Shown here piece after piece: positions 26,201 to 41,200 of a stretch of DNA of 64,000 nucleotides. The stretch is taken from NCBI GenBank assembly GCA_024305405.1, contig JAKNDB010000105.1:620001-684000 (forward strand), given 5' to 3'. Position 1 is the stretch's first letter, and every line of letters starts with the position of its first letter. The notes beneath the pieces were generated by a model, which saw only the letters and a program-made list of their open reading frames with translations, made no database searches and was not told the origin of the DNA. The translations under genes and the position numbers were made by a program. Origin of the DNA: Dirofilaria immitis (lineage: Eukaryota; Nematoda; Chromadorea; Rhabditida; Onchocercidae).

Positions 26201-29200
26201 AATATCAGCTATTGATTGTTAGTCTTTCACAACAGTAAATAAAACTTGAGTGTTAATAAATTTTTTTGCGACGACAGTGTAAAAATTTTTCATTTTCAGC
26301 ATATAATTCAGGAAAAGATGAACAGCAACAGCAACAGCAGTATTTAGTGGAAGCGAACAATGATGATTCATCAGATGAAAGTTCAAAAACTAGCAAAAAA
26401 ATAAAGAAAAATGTGCAGCGTCCAGTCTACTTGATGAAAATTCACCAGACCGTCATCATCCCTTAAATGTTCGTTTATTAATTTTTTTGATTTAATTTCT
26501 ATACTTTTGCCCGTACATTCCCAATCGAAGAATTCTACAAATTTTTTTATTATCGAGATTCTTCTGTGATATCTTTTCCTTTCATGTCTACCATCTTTGT
26601 GGAATTTGTTAGGTAATACGCAAAGGTATTCTGTCGTTTACCTACATGTTTCATATTTGACTATCAAATTTTATGTTTCTACCATACTCTCTGTCAATAA
26701 TAAAATTATTCCAGCATCGACCACCAGCAATGGAAGCACGATTTTTGGAATGTATGGCAGCTATTGCTCTTCATTCAAACATTCCTTTGCCAATGAATGA
26801 TGAAAATATGATTCGTAATATAAGTGCTAGTGAAAATAGACAGGAAAAAACGATATTAATGGTAAATCGGATAAACATAAGCAGTCTGCAAAAGATATAG
26901 AACTAAAAAATTCAAGCAGAATAGAATTGGGAAACATTCCATCACCTAATCGACCTAAATCCTATGAAAATATTTCTCTCACTACCATTGCTTCAAACGA
27001 GAATAGGAACAAAAAATGCTGGCCAAATTCAGCAATCGATGAAGAACTTTGCAAGGAACTAGAAAATTACAAGGATTCGGACGTCCCAGTGATTCATGCA
27101 TTCGTCTTGCCGGCAAAACTATCCGATTCGGCTTCATCACCCACTTCCGATAAAAATATTCTCAAGACTTACCGTGTACAATGGTACCAGAATCACTTGC
27201 TGTACCGGTTCCAATCCTTAATACACTTTTAGATCGCATCCTACAAACTATGCTTAATCCCTAGTTGTAATATAAGTTTCTTGTAGGGATTTTTTGAAAG
27301 TTATGAGGATATGCTCTGTATTCAAACAGTCGACAAAAGGACTTTTTATTGTTTATAGAATCATCTGGCTAGGCGTATCAATTTTTCATGCGTAAGTATG
27401 CTTTCAACCTTTTTTATTTTTGCGAAAATTTATATCTAGCTATGATTCTAAGTTCTCCGCTATTAATTTACTTTATTAGTAGTCACTTGAGATTTTCCTT
27501 TGTATTACTTTGTAATATTAATGCATATTCTAGTAGTATGAACTTCCATTATTCAGAAAAAATCAAGTGAAAACCCATCGATAGTCTAACTATGAATCAG
27601 TTTCATATCATTAATATCTCTCAAAAATTAAAAACGTTGGAAAAAATAACTAACACTAAGAAGGGACAAAACGGAGAAATTTTTAACCTAAAAATCAAAA
27701 TCCATAATACCTAGTGCACTTATTATCATTATTTGATTTTTTTTTGGTGATACTTATTTTTGTTATTTAACTCCTTTGTCATACCCATATTCTCCATCGA
27801 CACGACATTAGATGGGTTTAAAAATTCAAATGATAACTGGCAAACATCTTTCTCGGAAATGATGACTATTTCCACGAGTATTAACAAGAGATACATTGAA
27901 TTTAAAATTAGAATAAATAATCCTAGTTTCCCATATCTATTTTCTTTAATAGACTCTCATTTTTGTTACACTCTCCAAACATATAATTCATTAAAAGTGT
28001 TTTAAACGTAATCAGGAATAATGTCTTCTGAAACCTCAACATTTTGCTGTTATCACTATTGATCACTAAAAATGGTCTTCCTACTTTCTACCTCAAAGTA
28101 TTTCTGTTTAATTTGATGTTTAAATGATCGATTTCTTTTTTTTTATTGTGAGAAATCTAATTTTTCTGACGTGTAATGTCAATTCTCATGGATATTACGT
28201 TTTATTGTTGTTGTGTGCCTATACACTTTTTATCTATATATAAGGGTTGATCTTTTATATTTGAAAATAATTTGTATTTCATGCGTGTTTGTTTATAACT
28301 TTCATGAGCAGCGGGAGAAGTATCAGGAAATTATATTCTGGATATCCAGATAGACAAGTTTTTGAACATCGGGCAGTTTAAATAGACTTCACATTTTAGC
28401 AATATCATTTCAGCAATTAAAAGCTTTAGTCAAGGGAATTCATTTTTCATTAGAGCCAAAAATTTTTCCTCTTTTTCAGTTTAACCCTATTTTCTCTCCT
28501 GTCTTTTCCTCAGCTGTTGAAGTATAGCATAATACCAATAGCAAATTGCAATGAAAGTTCTGAATTAGGAGTAAATACACGACAGTAAGCTGGAGTGAGA
28601 TGAAAAGAGAAAACAGTCTATCATTCTGAACAAGCCAGTGTAATCACTGTGATGTTCTACTGCACAAAGTTTTCAACGAAATATCTCAAATTCCATTGGA
28701 GAAAGATAAAATAGTATAATAGTAAGTACATAACAACAAGAAACTAACCATAGCAATTTCCGTGAAGTATTTGCCAACGCTGTAAGTTTTGAAATTGGGT
28801 TGAAATGTGAACTGATTCGCTGTAATGTCTGAATAGCTGATTTATAGAACTTCTTACGAGCAGTTGCGCGAATCTGTAAATCATACATCGATTTCATCTC
28901 TGATGGATACCTTCATCAAAGTATTTTGCCTTCCACTAACTCATTTTTAATGGACGGTACATGTTTGAACTATTTCAAATATTATTATTTACCTTGCACT
29001 CAAGAGAACAGCAAATCAAGATGGATTAATTTAATTTCACTAAAGCTTACCAATGGCATATCAAGGTTATTGACGTTTTCGTTATTAATTGGCCAGAGAT
29101 CCCTGCAAAAGTTCATTTTTCGAATAAATATTTTCTCAGTTAGTAATTTCAGAAATAGTTGCGCCAACAAATTTCAGACGGAAGGAATGGATATCAAAAC

Positions 29201-32200
29201 TTCACAATTCATAGACAGAACACTAAGTATTTAACAAATCGGACTGAAAAAGTTCTGACACATTTTATTGTTGAAAAGGAAATTTTAAGAGCAGTTTTAT
29301 AGAATATTTGAAGCTTGAGAAAGAAATTTAGAACATCGAGCTTTTACGACCAGTTCAAAGCTTTAAGTAGTGGCTTGCAAATTTTTTTAAGAAGGACGGA
29401 ATTCTTAAGTTTCAATCGAAACTCCCTCTTCCCCCAATGAAAAATTTCTCTCTAAAAATTACACAAAAATGAAACTTGAGCATCGTTACCAAGGAGACGA
29501 ATTACCACCTTTTCGTGGAAGATAACAAAGTTTAGATTCGAAACTTTACCGATTTATTTCAAGGTAGGCAAGTAATTTCACATCAGTAAAAGCATTCAAA
29601 TAAACCACTCTTTTCCAATACTGTCGATCCAAATCAGTACAAATTATTGAATAAGGTGTAAAAATCACAGCATAACACTCGGAGAAAAATGTTTCGATAA
29701 TAAAATTGCAAGAAGGATATAAAACAGATGCTACGAAGCTCGATTCATCACTTCGTTCAGCTGCAATCTTGAAAACTTGCATGTATTATATGCTGCAACT
29801 AACCGAAGATGGTTTAAGTGGTGGTTAGATGGAAAATAGTTTGATGAACGGCATCACGATCTTTTTCTGAAAACTTCCTATTCTATAAAAATTTTAACAA
29901 GATTTATCGATACATCATTTCAATAGTTGAAATATTCGTAAGAACTTCTAGTAATTTTAGATACTTCTAATGCATTTCTGTACACGTGAAGGAACCAAAC
30001 AACTTGAAGTACGAAGTAGGCTTACCTTCCATCAGTTAAATGTGAATGATCAATATTTTCGGATGCTAAATTTTTTTCTGTGCATATTGGCATAGGACCA
30101 AACATTTCAACTAAGCGAGGCAGACTACTAAATAATAATCTGAAACCAGAAAAAATAGCTTGAATGAGTGACACTTTGGAAATATACATTTCAAGAATTT
30201 ATACATGAATTAGGATCTATTCGTGAATTAGTTAGTGTTTCACCTCACAACGGAGTAAATTTTCGAATGTATACTGCACAATTCGCAAACAGCTTGTTCA
30301 CAAACAGATCGATGAGCATCCACTGCGCCATAAGAACCCGTAAAAACTTCAAATAAACCAAGCACTAATCTTCGAAGTGGGTGATATTTATGCCTTAAAG
30401 CCTGCAAAAAAAGAATAAACAGAGATGAAGAATCGTGTTTTTACAAAACAGTAATGATAAGCAATAATGACTATTAAAAAATTAAAATTATGAAGTTCGA
30501 ACGAACATTAATATTAGATCGCCTAATTAAAAAACGATAGTAAATATATCAAAATGATAAAAGTTTTTACTCCAGGAATCAGTGAATTATAATATGATTA
30601 ATCTATGAAAGAAATGCAGCATAATTTGAATTTGATATTGTAAGAAGCTTTTGAAACCAAATAGGAAATCGCAGAAATCATGTAAAATTTTCGAAAAGTA
30701 CCAAGCTCCAATATTCCTGTACCATTTCGTAATACTTATTTGACCATTGTAATGTATATTGCGGAAACTTTTCAAAATTCTTATCGAATGTAACTCTTCA
30801 AAAATTCTTTTAAGGTAAAAAGTCAATCAATATCAACTGATAAAAGCATCGAATAACATGAAAAAAATGCTCAGTCAGATTTGTTGAAAACATACATGAA
30901 TGCAGACATTGATAATCTATAATTTATTAACATTAAAATCTAATTTCAATCAGAAGAAACGATAAGTATGAAAAACGTTTACGATATTATGACAAATTAT
31001 AAGAAACAGCATATACTTAATTTCTTCTTTGTTCATTCCTAAATGAATCTTCACCATGTACGATGCAAGCGAATTCCATACAGCAATACGACATGCATCA
31101 GCAACTTCGCTTACATCATCAGCATTTGCTATATAAATTGGAACATTGAGATCATAGACTAAGAAACTCTGAAAAAGCTCCTTCCATTTCAGCTTTGGAT
31201 CAATTTTCCATTGAGTTGGTATGGATGGGATTTCACTGCAACGCAGAGATTACAATTTTAAGAAAAAGGCTGCACATTGTTAAAGTTATCCAAATTTACT
31301 TGTCTAACGAAAAAGATGACAGCAGCATAGGCTTTTGTCTCCAGTAAGTGGCATTGATGATTTTCACTTCACCATTGATAATATCACCTGTCATCCGTCC
31401 TTCTTCTACACGATCAAATTGATTCAGATAAAGTGTCCCCTGCAAGCATCTTAAGCATCTTTTCTTATACGTTCAAATCTACTTTACAAAGGTATAGAAT
31501 CACAAAATTAGCAAAAAATCATATTCATTTATCAGTGTGGTAAAAAAATAGGTACGAATTTTACGTCTTTCATTTTTACAACTACCTTCCCACAAATAAT
31601 ACCAGCATTTTTGAAATCACCTTCGAAATTTACTCCGCAGTAATTATCCGCTGCCGACAATATCAAACGATCATGCTGAAAAGTTGTAATTAGCATCTAA
31701 GAGTTTATTATTCTTTAAAAAGAAGTATGAAAACGAGATGATAGCTTTGAAAATCTATCAAATTTTATAATACATTTTAAATGGATATCAATGAATGATT
31801 TTTTTTTTTAGCACAAACAATCTATCTAATCTCATCTTCTATGAATGATAAATATAAACGTATACAGTGGGTTTAGAAAATTCTCGAGATTCTCTTTATT
31901 TTTTCCCTTACAAATTTTATTTGTTCTGCATTATTATCCTCTGAGCCTGCCAGTTATAAATCCAGAAACTTCATAGAAATGATTTATTCATTCAAATTTA
32001 AAACGAACCACCAGACGATTTTTATCGAATTGTCCTTCCTGAAACACTCCATTGATGCTTAATAAAGTACCTTTACCATGCCTTGAATTATTCATCCACA
32101 TACCCAAATAACGTTCTTCTGAAGAAACAGTATAACTATTTATGAGATAAAATAATACTTTCAGTCAAATGAAGAATAAGTTTGAAAGTCTAACATAATT

Positions 32201-35200
32201 TCAGAAATTGTGACTCACATGGGAAAATAATGGGATTTTTGTTCCCTAATCATACTGATAGGAAGTAAAAAATTCAATAATATTTCAAGAAAGCCAACAT
32301 CTCAAAATACAATTTGATAGTATCAAAATTTTAATGGAAATAAGAATAATACTATTGCTTGTAGAAACTATCCTGAACGCATTCCTGCTTGCCAGCCGCC
32401 AAAGTATATTTCCATCATGTCACCTTTAGATGCATGTAGCACGCTATAACCGTGTCTCAGTCCTTTCTCCATATAGCCTTCATATGTATCACCATTTGAA
32501 AATCTGAAAAGCAGGGGAAAAATAAGCGACTGAACGAACATGCCATAGCTAATTCACGGTGTTTTCATGACGAGTATAACATAGAAAGCTCCAAAAGACA
32601 GTAAAATTGTGAAAGTTCTCTAACTTCTCATAAAATTTCACTGCAGATTTTGGAAAAAAATCTCACGTGATATGAACTGGTCCATCTAGACGGCCATTAC
32701 GCCAAAAACCAGTATATATATCAAATCCCGATCTTTCTTCCGCTATCCCAAGATATGTGTTGATCTTACGCAAATTTCTCCCTGCAGGTATTGACATTTT
32801 TCCAAACCTGCAATTCTTCAGCCACGCTTATAAGAATATTGTTAGCAAAAAAAAAAAACAGAAATATTTTTTAAATTAAATAGCAAAAATGCATTTTGAC
32901 TGGAGCAATCAGTAATTAAAAATCAAATCAATCGTTAAATATCACCTAATTTAGTTAATAAAAAGGTTTGATAAATTATTTAGGAAAACTTACATAAAAT
33001 AATATGAACAAACTACCATATCATGAAAAATCACCTGTAATTTATTTTAAAAACAAACAAAACAGTATATCATGAAATTACATGGAAATTAACATACCCT
33101 TCTAAGCATCCATCAATAAAATGTCCTTGATATTCCCGTTTATCCGGATACACGAGATATCCCTAGAATGAAAAAATATAAAAATGTATAATAAAGTAAT
33201 CAATAAGCTTATTAAAAAACATACATTCATGATTATTACGATACCCTTAGTTAAAGATTTGTAAACTCGAAAGAATTAAGCTATATGATGTCATTTTTAT
33301 ATGCTTGACAATAAACAAGTTTTTCCAATAGGAAAAAATAAAAACAAGTGAATTATGATGAATTATTGGGAAATATATGCTTTCAGTAGTTCTTTAAAAG
33401 TTGGGAAAAATACAGAAAAGTAGAAAAATTCATAACAGATAAACCACATTTACTTTAACTTTTTTGAATAAAAATCACCATATCAAAGAACTGTGAGAAA
33501 GTTGAAAGTCCAAATAAATAAGATATACTTTAAAACATTTTAAATTTACAGCAGAAAGGAAGAACGAAAAAATAAAACCTTCCGTGAGGTTTGCCGTATA
33601 ACCAACAACCGTCATAAGTGCAATTTCCAAAGTCGGCATGATGAGATGAAAGCTTGTAGTAACCACATCGTCGTTCAGGTAGTTCTACAGTATATCGCTC
33701 CAAAATATTGCCTGTTATATATCCTTTATCGAAATGTCGCCATTGTCGCATGGCATGCAAAAATGCATTCTAAAACGATAAACAGATATTAAGTCCTCAA
33801 CTGAACAATTAAAATGGGACTATATATTTTCTCAAGTACACTTGACAGGATTTATATTATCCATTTTGGATTCATAAATGATATTAAAAGTTAAGTTTGC
33901 CATCGCATTTCACATGCATCTAGTTATCACATATATTATTCGTAAAACAATGGGAAATAATTTTTTCGGAAACTTTTCAACCGATGGACTAGATAATAAG
34001 AATTGCATAGAAATGCAACTAAGAAAAATCTTCATAAAACGAAAATTCATATGCATGAAATCTAAAGATTTTTCGAGGCATCTGAGGAAAAGATGAAGTT
34101 ACAAACTAATACAAAAAATCTTACTAAACAAAGCAAACAATACCCTACTTTCTTAGGGCAATCCATTTTCTTGCCTTATGTTCAAATGTATTAGAATCTA
34201 TTAAGCATACAATCCCAAAGATCATGCAAATCCGTATGAATATACTTCAATTAATTTTATGAATATTATGTAATTCATACTTTAGTCATCAAATTTTTTT
34301 CGTGGTATTTAATAAAAATTTCCCTCTTGAAAATAACATTGAGGAAGTGTTACAGTAAAATATAGATTTTCTAAAATGTTTAAAAAGAAAGCACAGAAAT
34401 AGAAATTTGTAACTTATGCAACACCTTGCATTCAATATTTGCAAATCGAATATGAAATTTCAGGACCAAATACCCGGACCAAACACTCGTTACCTTCTTC
34501 CTCACTTATTTCTGTCCAAACCAGTGGAAAATTTAACACAATAACATCGTGTTTATGAAAAAAAAGCGTGGTAACTACGAAGACTATATATAGAATACAA
34601 TCACTCCAACGAATCACTAATCTGTGGTCGTTTTAGACCAAAATGTATGACATTATTGATAGCTACAGTATTTCTTCAATTCATTCAATAAAAATATTTT
34701 TTAAATCACAGAAAGTCTCAAGATATTTGCCTTCAAACCATTCTGACGCTCACAATTTTTTGTAGTTGCTCTTAATCTTATCACAGTGCAGTATTCTGAT
34801 TCACTCAGCATAAGATACATCAAATATTTCAAATTTTCTTCTAACCAAAATCACGGACGGCACTGAAATTTATAAAACTCATTTTAAAAAACCTGAATAA
34901 CTGCAATCGCGTCGTTAAAAACAACAATCATAATCCAGCTACGCCTTATTGTAGTCCATGTCGAATTACCATACACTTTACTACACCTGCTGTTTCTAGT
35001 TGTTTATTTTCGGCTTTCTACAATAATAAGCGTGCTGGTTGCTTAAGCTAAATAGAAAATCTTCAATAAAATACTGCTATCAAAATGACAACTTGCATAT
35101 AGATTTTATAAGCAAATATGTGGAAATAAAAAGTACGAACCGATTGTACATGTATAGGTGCAAACTTCCAGAAATGATAGGTATTATCTCCGATAGTACC

Positions 35201-38200
35201 CAACTGATCTAACCGATATTTGGCAGACATCCAGCAGCTCTTCCATTCTACTGAGAAAATATCTTTATTTCTCTGCAATATGTTTCGGTTACTTCTGAGA
35301 TACTTATAAATACTGTCCCTCTAAGATTAAAACGATTTTTCCATAATCATTCAAAATTTATTTTTAGAAAAGTACCCACTATCATATCTATTTTACACTA
35401 TACCAATAATCGAATTTTGTTATTGCACTTGCTCTATTCCGTTTTATTATCGTTAGCTTTCCGCTACATTTCTATTATCAATGATACATATATTATTACA
35501 ACTATGTAATATTTATTATATTATTACTGCGTTGTCATCGCAACTATGTAATAGAATTTATCATACGTATTCAGAGAATTACTGAGATTTATTTATTAAT
35601 GTGGCTTCCACTTCCCATATTTATTTCATAATTCAACATTGGGAATTCAAAAACTCATCATATGAATAATGATCCATTCCACTAAATCATTTTTAATAAT
35701 AATGATTCATTGGAAGATGAATAACATAACATAATTCTCAGGAAAGTGAAATATTCCATTACTTATTGATTAATGAAATCTCAATCATATTTGAAATTTA
35801 CTCACTGAATTTTTGCTTACTCATTTACTATTGCTCTCAAAATTTCCTTCATTGTAGGTAGGATATTCTTCATTTATCATCTTTGTATCTCAAAAATTGA
35901 AGGAAAGCATATGATTCGATAAATTTAACATCGAGTATTAAGTCATTTGTGAAATGTTGATGTACTGATAATCAAATAAAAATTTATATTTTTAAACAGC
36001 AGAAATGTCTACAGGAAAGAAAAAAGAATAACGAAAGAAAATAACGATAAAAATAGCCAATTTATTGATTCATTTAGAGAAAAAAACTACTGCACTTCAC
36101 AATTATTTATATTAATAATGCCACTTCGAATGTTGATTAAATGCTAAAATAATTGGAAATAATCGATAATCTTACAGTATGTTTTCTATAATGATAGAAA
36201 TGTAACTGATCAAACTTATTTAAACTAAACTCACTCTGTTCTAATGAATCATTGACGAAAAAGATCATAGGAACTAAAAAACAGAGAATTAGGAGAATTC
36301 AGAAATTTGCAGATGATCATTTTCTTCCGAATCTAACATTGAAATTATAACTCAAATTAATTTGCTCGTGAACGTCACTCTCGTTTTCTTCCTCCTTCCT
36401 TCCATTTAATGGCATTCTTTCACTTCACCATTTCAAATCCAGATAATAATATTTTTATTTGAAAATACTGTAACATCAATTAATGCGGAAGTTAGATTCA
36501 AACAATGCATAAACAAAATTTTGATTAAATGGATTAAAAATATAATCGCAACAACAAATGTCGAAATCTGATTTCTAATTGGGTAATAATATGAAAGTAG
36601 TTTGAAAATTTTTAAATGAGATAGAGATGAAAAATGATCAAAATAAAATTCATATTTAAATCTATAAATTCATCTTATAAAACCAGAATTTTGAAAAGTT
36701 GTACAAAACTAAATTGTACCCTCTTATTTGGAGATAAATTTTATCTTCAAATATTTCAGAGCATAATTACTAAATTTCTACTGATAAATACTCATGTGTT
36801 ACTTTTCTGCTGACGTTGCAGTGCTTTGAAAGTTCATTTTTTCATTAAACAATACAACTGTCAAAATGTTTATGTAAAGGAACACTCAAAAATTTTTTGA
36901 GAAATCGACCTTGACATTTTTTCCGTAAACTGATAGTAATCAAAAGAATTGTTGAACAGAAAAGATCGAAAATCCAATTTAGTCAATTACACTCAATCAT
37001 CGGATCTATCAATATGTCGAAGGAATACAGCATATAAATCATCTACTAAAATCTGAAAAATCTCCAAAAATTTAAGCATTCCGTAATAATTTTTCTAAAA
37101 CAAGATAAATAGTAATATTCACTCAATAAATCAAATAATTTATCCTAAGTAAAGATTTTAAACTAGAAATAAATCTCCAGACCGGTAAGGTTTGTTGGAT
37201 ATATGCTATTTGAAGCCTAATATATTATGCGGAAAAGTGTATATGAAATTTTGCGTAATGTATATGAAAAAGATTCTGTAGATTCTGGCTATATTTTCCA
37301 AGATTAAAAATGAAGGAAATTTGGAAGCAAAAATGGTCATTGTATGAGAAGGCATTTGTTGAAAAATTTTAGCGAAAAATATCCGAATGAATTCTATTTT
37401 CTGAAGTAGAGAAATTACCACAAAAGACACGGAATGTTTTTGTTGTTTAAGCGAGTTATTTCTATAATATTAGCAGTATTGGACAATTCACATGAAATAG
37501 ATGAGTAATTACTTCACAGCAGTACAGTAATCTTAGCATTTCAAAACATAAATAACTGCGAAGAAGGTGTGAATATTTTTAGACATATTTCAAATCTAAT
37601 TTCTTCGTATTGTTAGAAACAACTATTACTGAATTTCATAAATTTAATCATCACTGCTCTGCTGAGAAAGTACCTTTAAAACTACCTCTTCTTTATTTTA
37701 AGTCAGTTAGTTTGTATGATTCTTATCTAGGAATGATAATTTTAGTGCGAGTTAAGGATGGAGTACTGAAAAGTATGAGAATTGTTATGATGTCTAATAA
37801 TGCTACGTATCAGGTAGATGACATCGGCATTTTTACTCCTAAAAGATCATGACTACTGAACTCTCAGCAAGTAAAAAATTTTTAGCATATGGCGAGTACT
37901 ATTCAATTACTGATTCACAAAAAAAAGTAGGAGTCACTCCTGAAAGAAAAATCAATTACATTACAGACTGCTGTGCCTTAACTTCTAATGGTGACTGCTA
38001 CGATCCAAACTCTCTGCTATAGAGGTAAATAAACAAGACACATGTGTTTTTTAGAATTTTAGAATAATACTAAAAATTATTCCGTAAATTTATAAGCGAA
38101 TATTCTCTAAAATATCATTTTCTTCTTCCAAGATTAACACCAATAATCGGAAAAAATGTCTATGGCAAGAAATGGTTTAGTAAAAATAAATCTAAATTTA

Positions 38201-41200
38201 TTAATTTTTAAATATTGTGAGATATGTGATGTCTGGCATATAGATCGGAATTTTAAGCTATTTGTTGTCCAAATAAAATAACAGTTAGAAGTTTTGTTTA
38301 AATTCTTCAAGTCAGAGCAAAAATATATTCTTTCTTAATTGCAAGTAAATGCAACATAATCTTTTTATCCCTGCTTCTAAAACAAACTAAAACAAACAAT
38401 ACTAAAATGATTTAGAAATTAATAAAACGATCTCAGTCTTTTTACCCTATTATATTATATTCTTAGCTAAATCAAGTTAAAATTTTAAAAATATAGTTCA
38501 GTGATTACATCTGTTTCCATTCTAGACTTTCAGGGAATTCATAGTATTCCTGACTCATTTAAAATTCAATTTTTAGTGAAAACACTGCTGAATGAATATT
38601 CATCCCATTGATGAGAATTTAAAAAAAATACATTGCTAAGCGATGTCAATGATATTTTAGTCCAGTTTCACAAAAATACCTGATAACAAAACTTTCGTAA
38701 GAATTTTGCGGACCTTGCAATGGTTTGAAATGTAAACATGTAATAAAAAAAGGACGAAATGGTTAATGTGTCTCCCATACAAAAGGCATTTTTATCATCC
38801 AACAAAATCAGCAGAAAAAATTTTATTCCTAACAGAATCCAATGTTCCAAAATTTAATTCGATTTCTAATAACGATTCCTTACAGGACAACCCATTACTC
38901 TATTTAACAAATCTTTTAGTGATGGCAATGATAGCGAAAACATATTTATGTGGTCTTTCAGAACGTACTCACAATGCTTACTACTCGCTTATTAGTGCAG
39001 AATTATACCTTTAAAGGTATGCAACTATTTGAAATTCTGAAAATTTAAAACCTAGATTTTATTTCACTTTTAATCCTTTAAACTGGAAAAAGCTGAAGGG
39101 ATTGCAAAAAAGAAAACTTTGAATATGCAAAAGAAAAATTAAAATAAATTTTAGAAAAAACAGAAAAATTCCAGGGGCACAAGCAAAATCGATCACCTCA
39201 TATTTATATTTTAGTTTATTAATGGTACTGGCCGGTCAAGTTAAATTAAAATTAATGTGTTCTAGACTGAGCCTGATAAAATCTTGAATTCTACATGATT
39301 CGTTTGCCATTTAATTGATAATCAACTTACTGGCTAATAAATAAAATGATTTATGAAGCTAAATTTCTGGAAAATATTAGCAAATTTCAAGTGAGTAATA
39401 GTATCGTAAATAATATAATAGGTTTATCTATTTCATTATTTGAATTTTTTTTTAAATAATAAATATTTTTATTTTGTTTTCTTAATTTTGCAAAAATTTG
39501 AGACACTTCCGGTTCGATTAAAAGTTCGAATATCCTACAACTTTTGAAATAAATTTCCAAAAATTTCGAGAAAATTTAAGACATTTCAATTTAAGACATA
39601 CCTGCGAATATTCCACTAATAATCTTCTATTTCTTTTTTGCACGAAAAATTGCTAAATATCTTTTTGAAAATTTTAGGACTGAAATACTTCATAGTAAGA
39701 GATTACAAATTTTAGCATTTTTGAAAGTAATATATGTTTCTAAATTCCTTATTTTAACCATTTATGGTGGAATTTTCTTATCATTGATACTATCTTAAGT
39801 GTTGATATCACTTCAATAATTGTATACGAAATGAATCTCATCAATCCGATCCAATGGATAATGTGAGATGGATAAACTATGGAATAATCCCAATAACCAG
39901 AATAATTGAAGTGATTTAATAACAGCATTAATAATGGCATCAAGATTTGAGGATAACTGCTTAACAAAATCTAAATTTGAGAATTATATTAGCAACAAAC
40001 ATTTAAGTAGCAAAAGATTATCTATTTAAATATTGCAAGTAAAAGGGTTCATTTATGCTACAGTAAAATAGAAATATTTGTAAAAACAGAAATATCAAAA
40101 AGTCATTCTTTACAAGTTTAAACAATACTTCACTATAATAGATAATTTCCAGAAAAAGTATAATAAATTTGAAATTCTGATAAAAAAATTCGAATCCAAT
40201 AAAACAAAATAAATGACTGTATTCAAAAATCATGATAGTCAAATAAAATTAAATTTCTACTGCATGGTCTATAAAGAAGTTGAATGTTCATATGTTCATA
40301 AGAAAAGATCCAAAATGACATCAATCCTTTTTCAGCTGAAAAAAAATTATAAAAGATCAATGTGTTACGGAATTGTTCATGACGATGAATTGAATCACCA
40401 TTATCCATTATTAATGTAAAGCAGAAATATATCTATTTTGAGGAAAAATGAAAAAAGTTCAAAATATTGCAATGACTATGCTTTTGTTCAAAGCGAAGCG
40501 ATCAATTATGTATTCTAATAATTCTTATGTTTTTACACCCTTTTTATTGAAAAAATTCAAAAAATGTGGAACTTTCAACAATAAGATATCAATTTTACTT
40601 TCTTAAATTGTTATTTCGTTATTCTGTTTGATCCTTTTTCATTTTTCCAATTGAAATTTGAAGAAATTAAGAGCAACACAGGTAGTAACAGCTATTAAGA
40701 AAGGAATATGATGGAACAATTTGCCAAACTGCGCATCAACAGCAATCAACAAGAGAAGTTCCGCCTTCTTTGAAAAAAAACTTGAAATCATTCTATAAAT
40801 AGGGAGTACCAATAATTCTAGTTGACTCACAAGTTCGCTACGTTACTGAAGACACATTCCTAACACTGTGTGACCAGTGCCACCTCAGCTTTCAAAAAAG
40901 TTTCATCATTCAAAATGGCCACTTATCGTAATCCTTTATTAACTATCGTCACTCTTGAAATAATGTTATTGATATCTGTCATATCTGATTCCTTTAACTC
41001 CACAAAGAGCACTATTTCAAGAAATAATCTTGGCTACTATCCATCAGCAGGTAGGTATTATTATCATTTAGTTTATTACATCTGTGAGTCAAGGAATTCA
41101 GGAAAACAAAAGTTATTACGAGAATAGTGATTAATAAAAAAGTGATGAGTCAACTTACTGACATCACAGATGAATTCTTTATCAGTATAATGAATTAGCT

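Larger units (their letters stand above)
16219..31235 (-). other. ALS2: alsin block 5: helical and VPS9-domain exons
   Basis: Exons: 31235-31017, 30401-30244, 30139-30026, about 29767-29550, 29102-29051, 28897-28745 and 16365-16219. VPS9 landmarks: [16 protein letters not shown], then the phase-consistent [35 protein letters not shown] and the terminal [15 protein letters not shown]. The last intron is 12.4 kb and contains the + strand gene at 24393-27264. The reading frame stops with TAA at 16221-16219. A GTAAGG donor-like string overlaps that stop, so a further 3' exon outside my recognition cannot be excluded. Confidence 0.75.

Noticed and set aside
39749..40420. Minus-strand frames at 40223-40408 and 39749-39967, first considered PH-domain exons
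   Set aside because: Clear PH exons were found at 35272-34425 with better similarity and matching phases.
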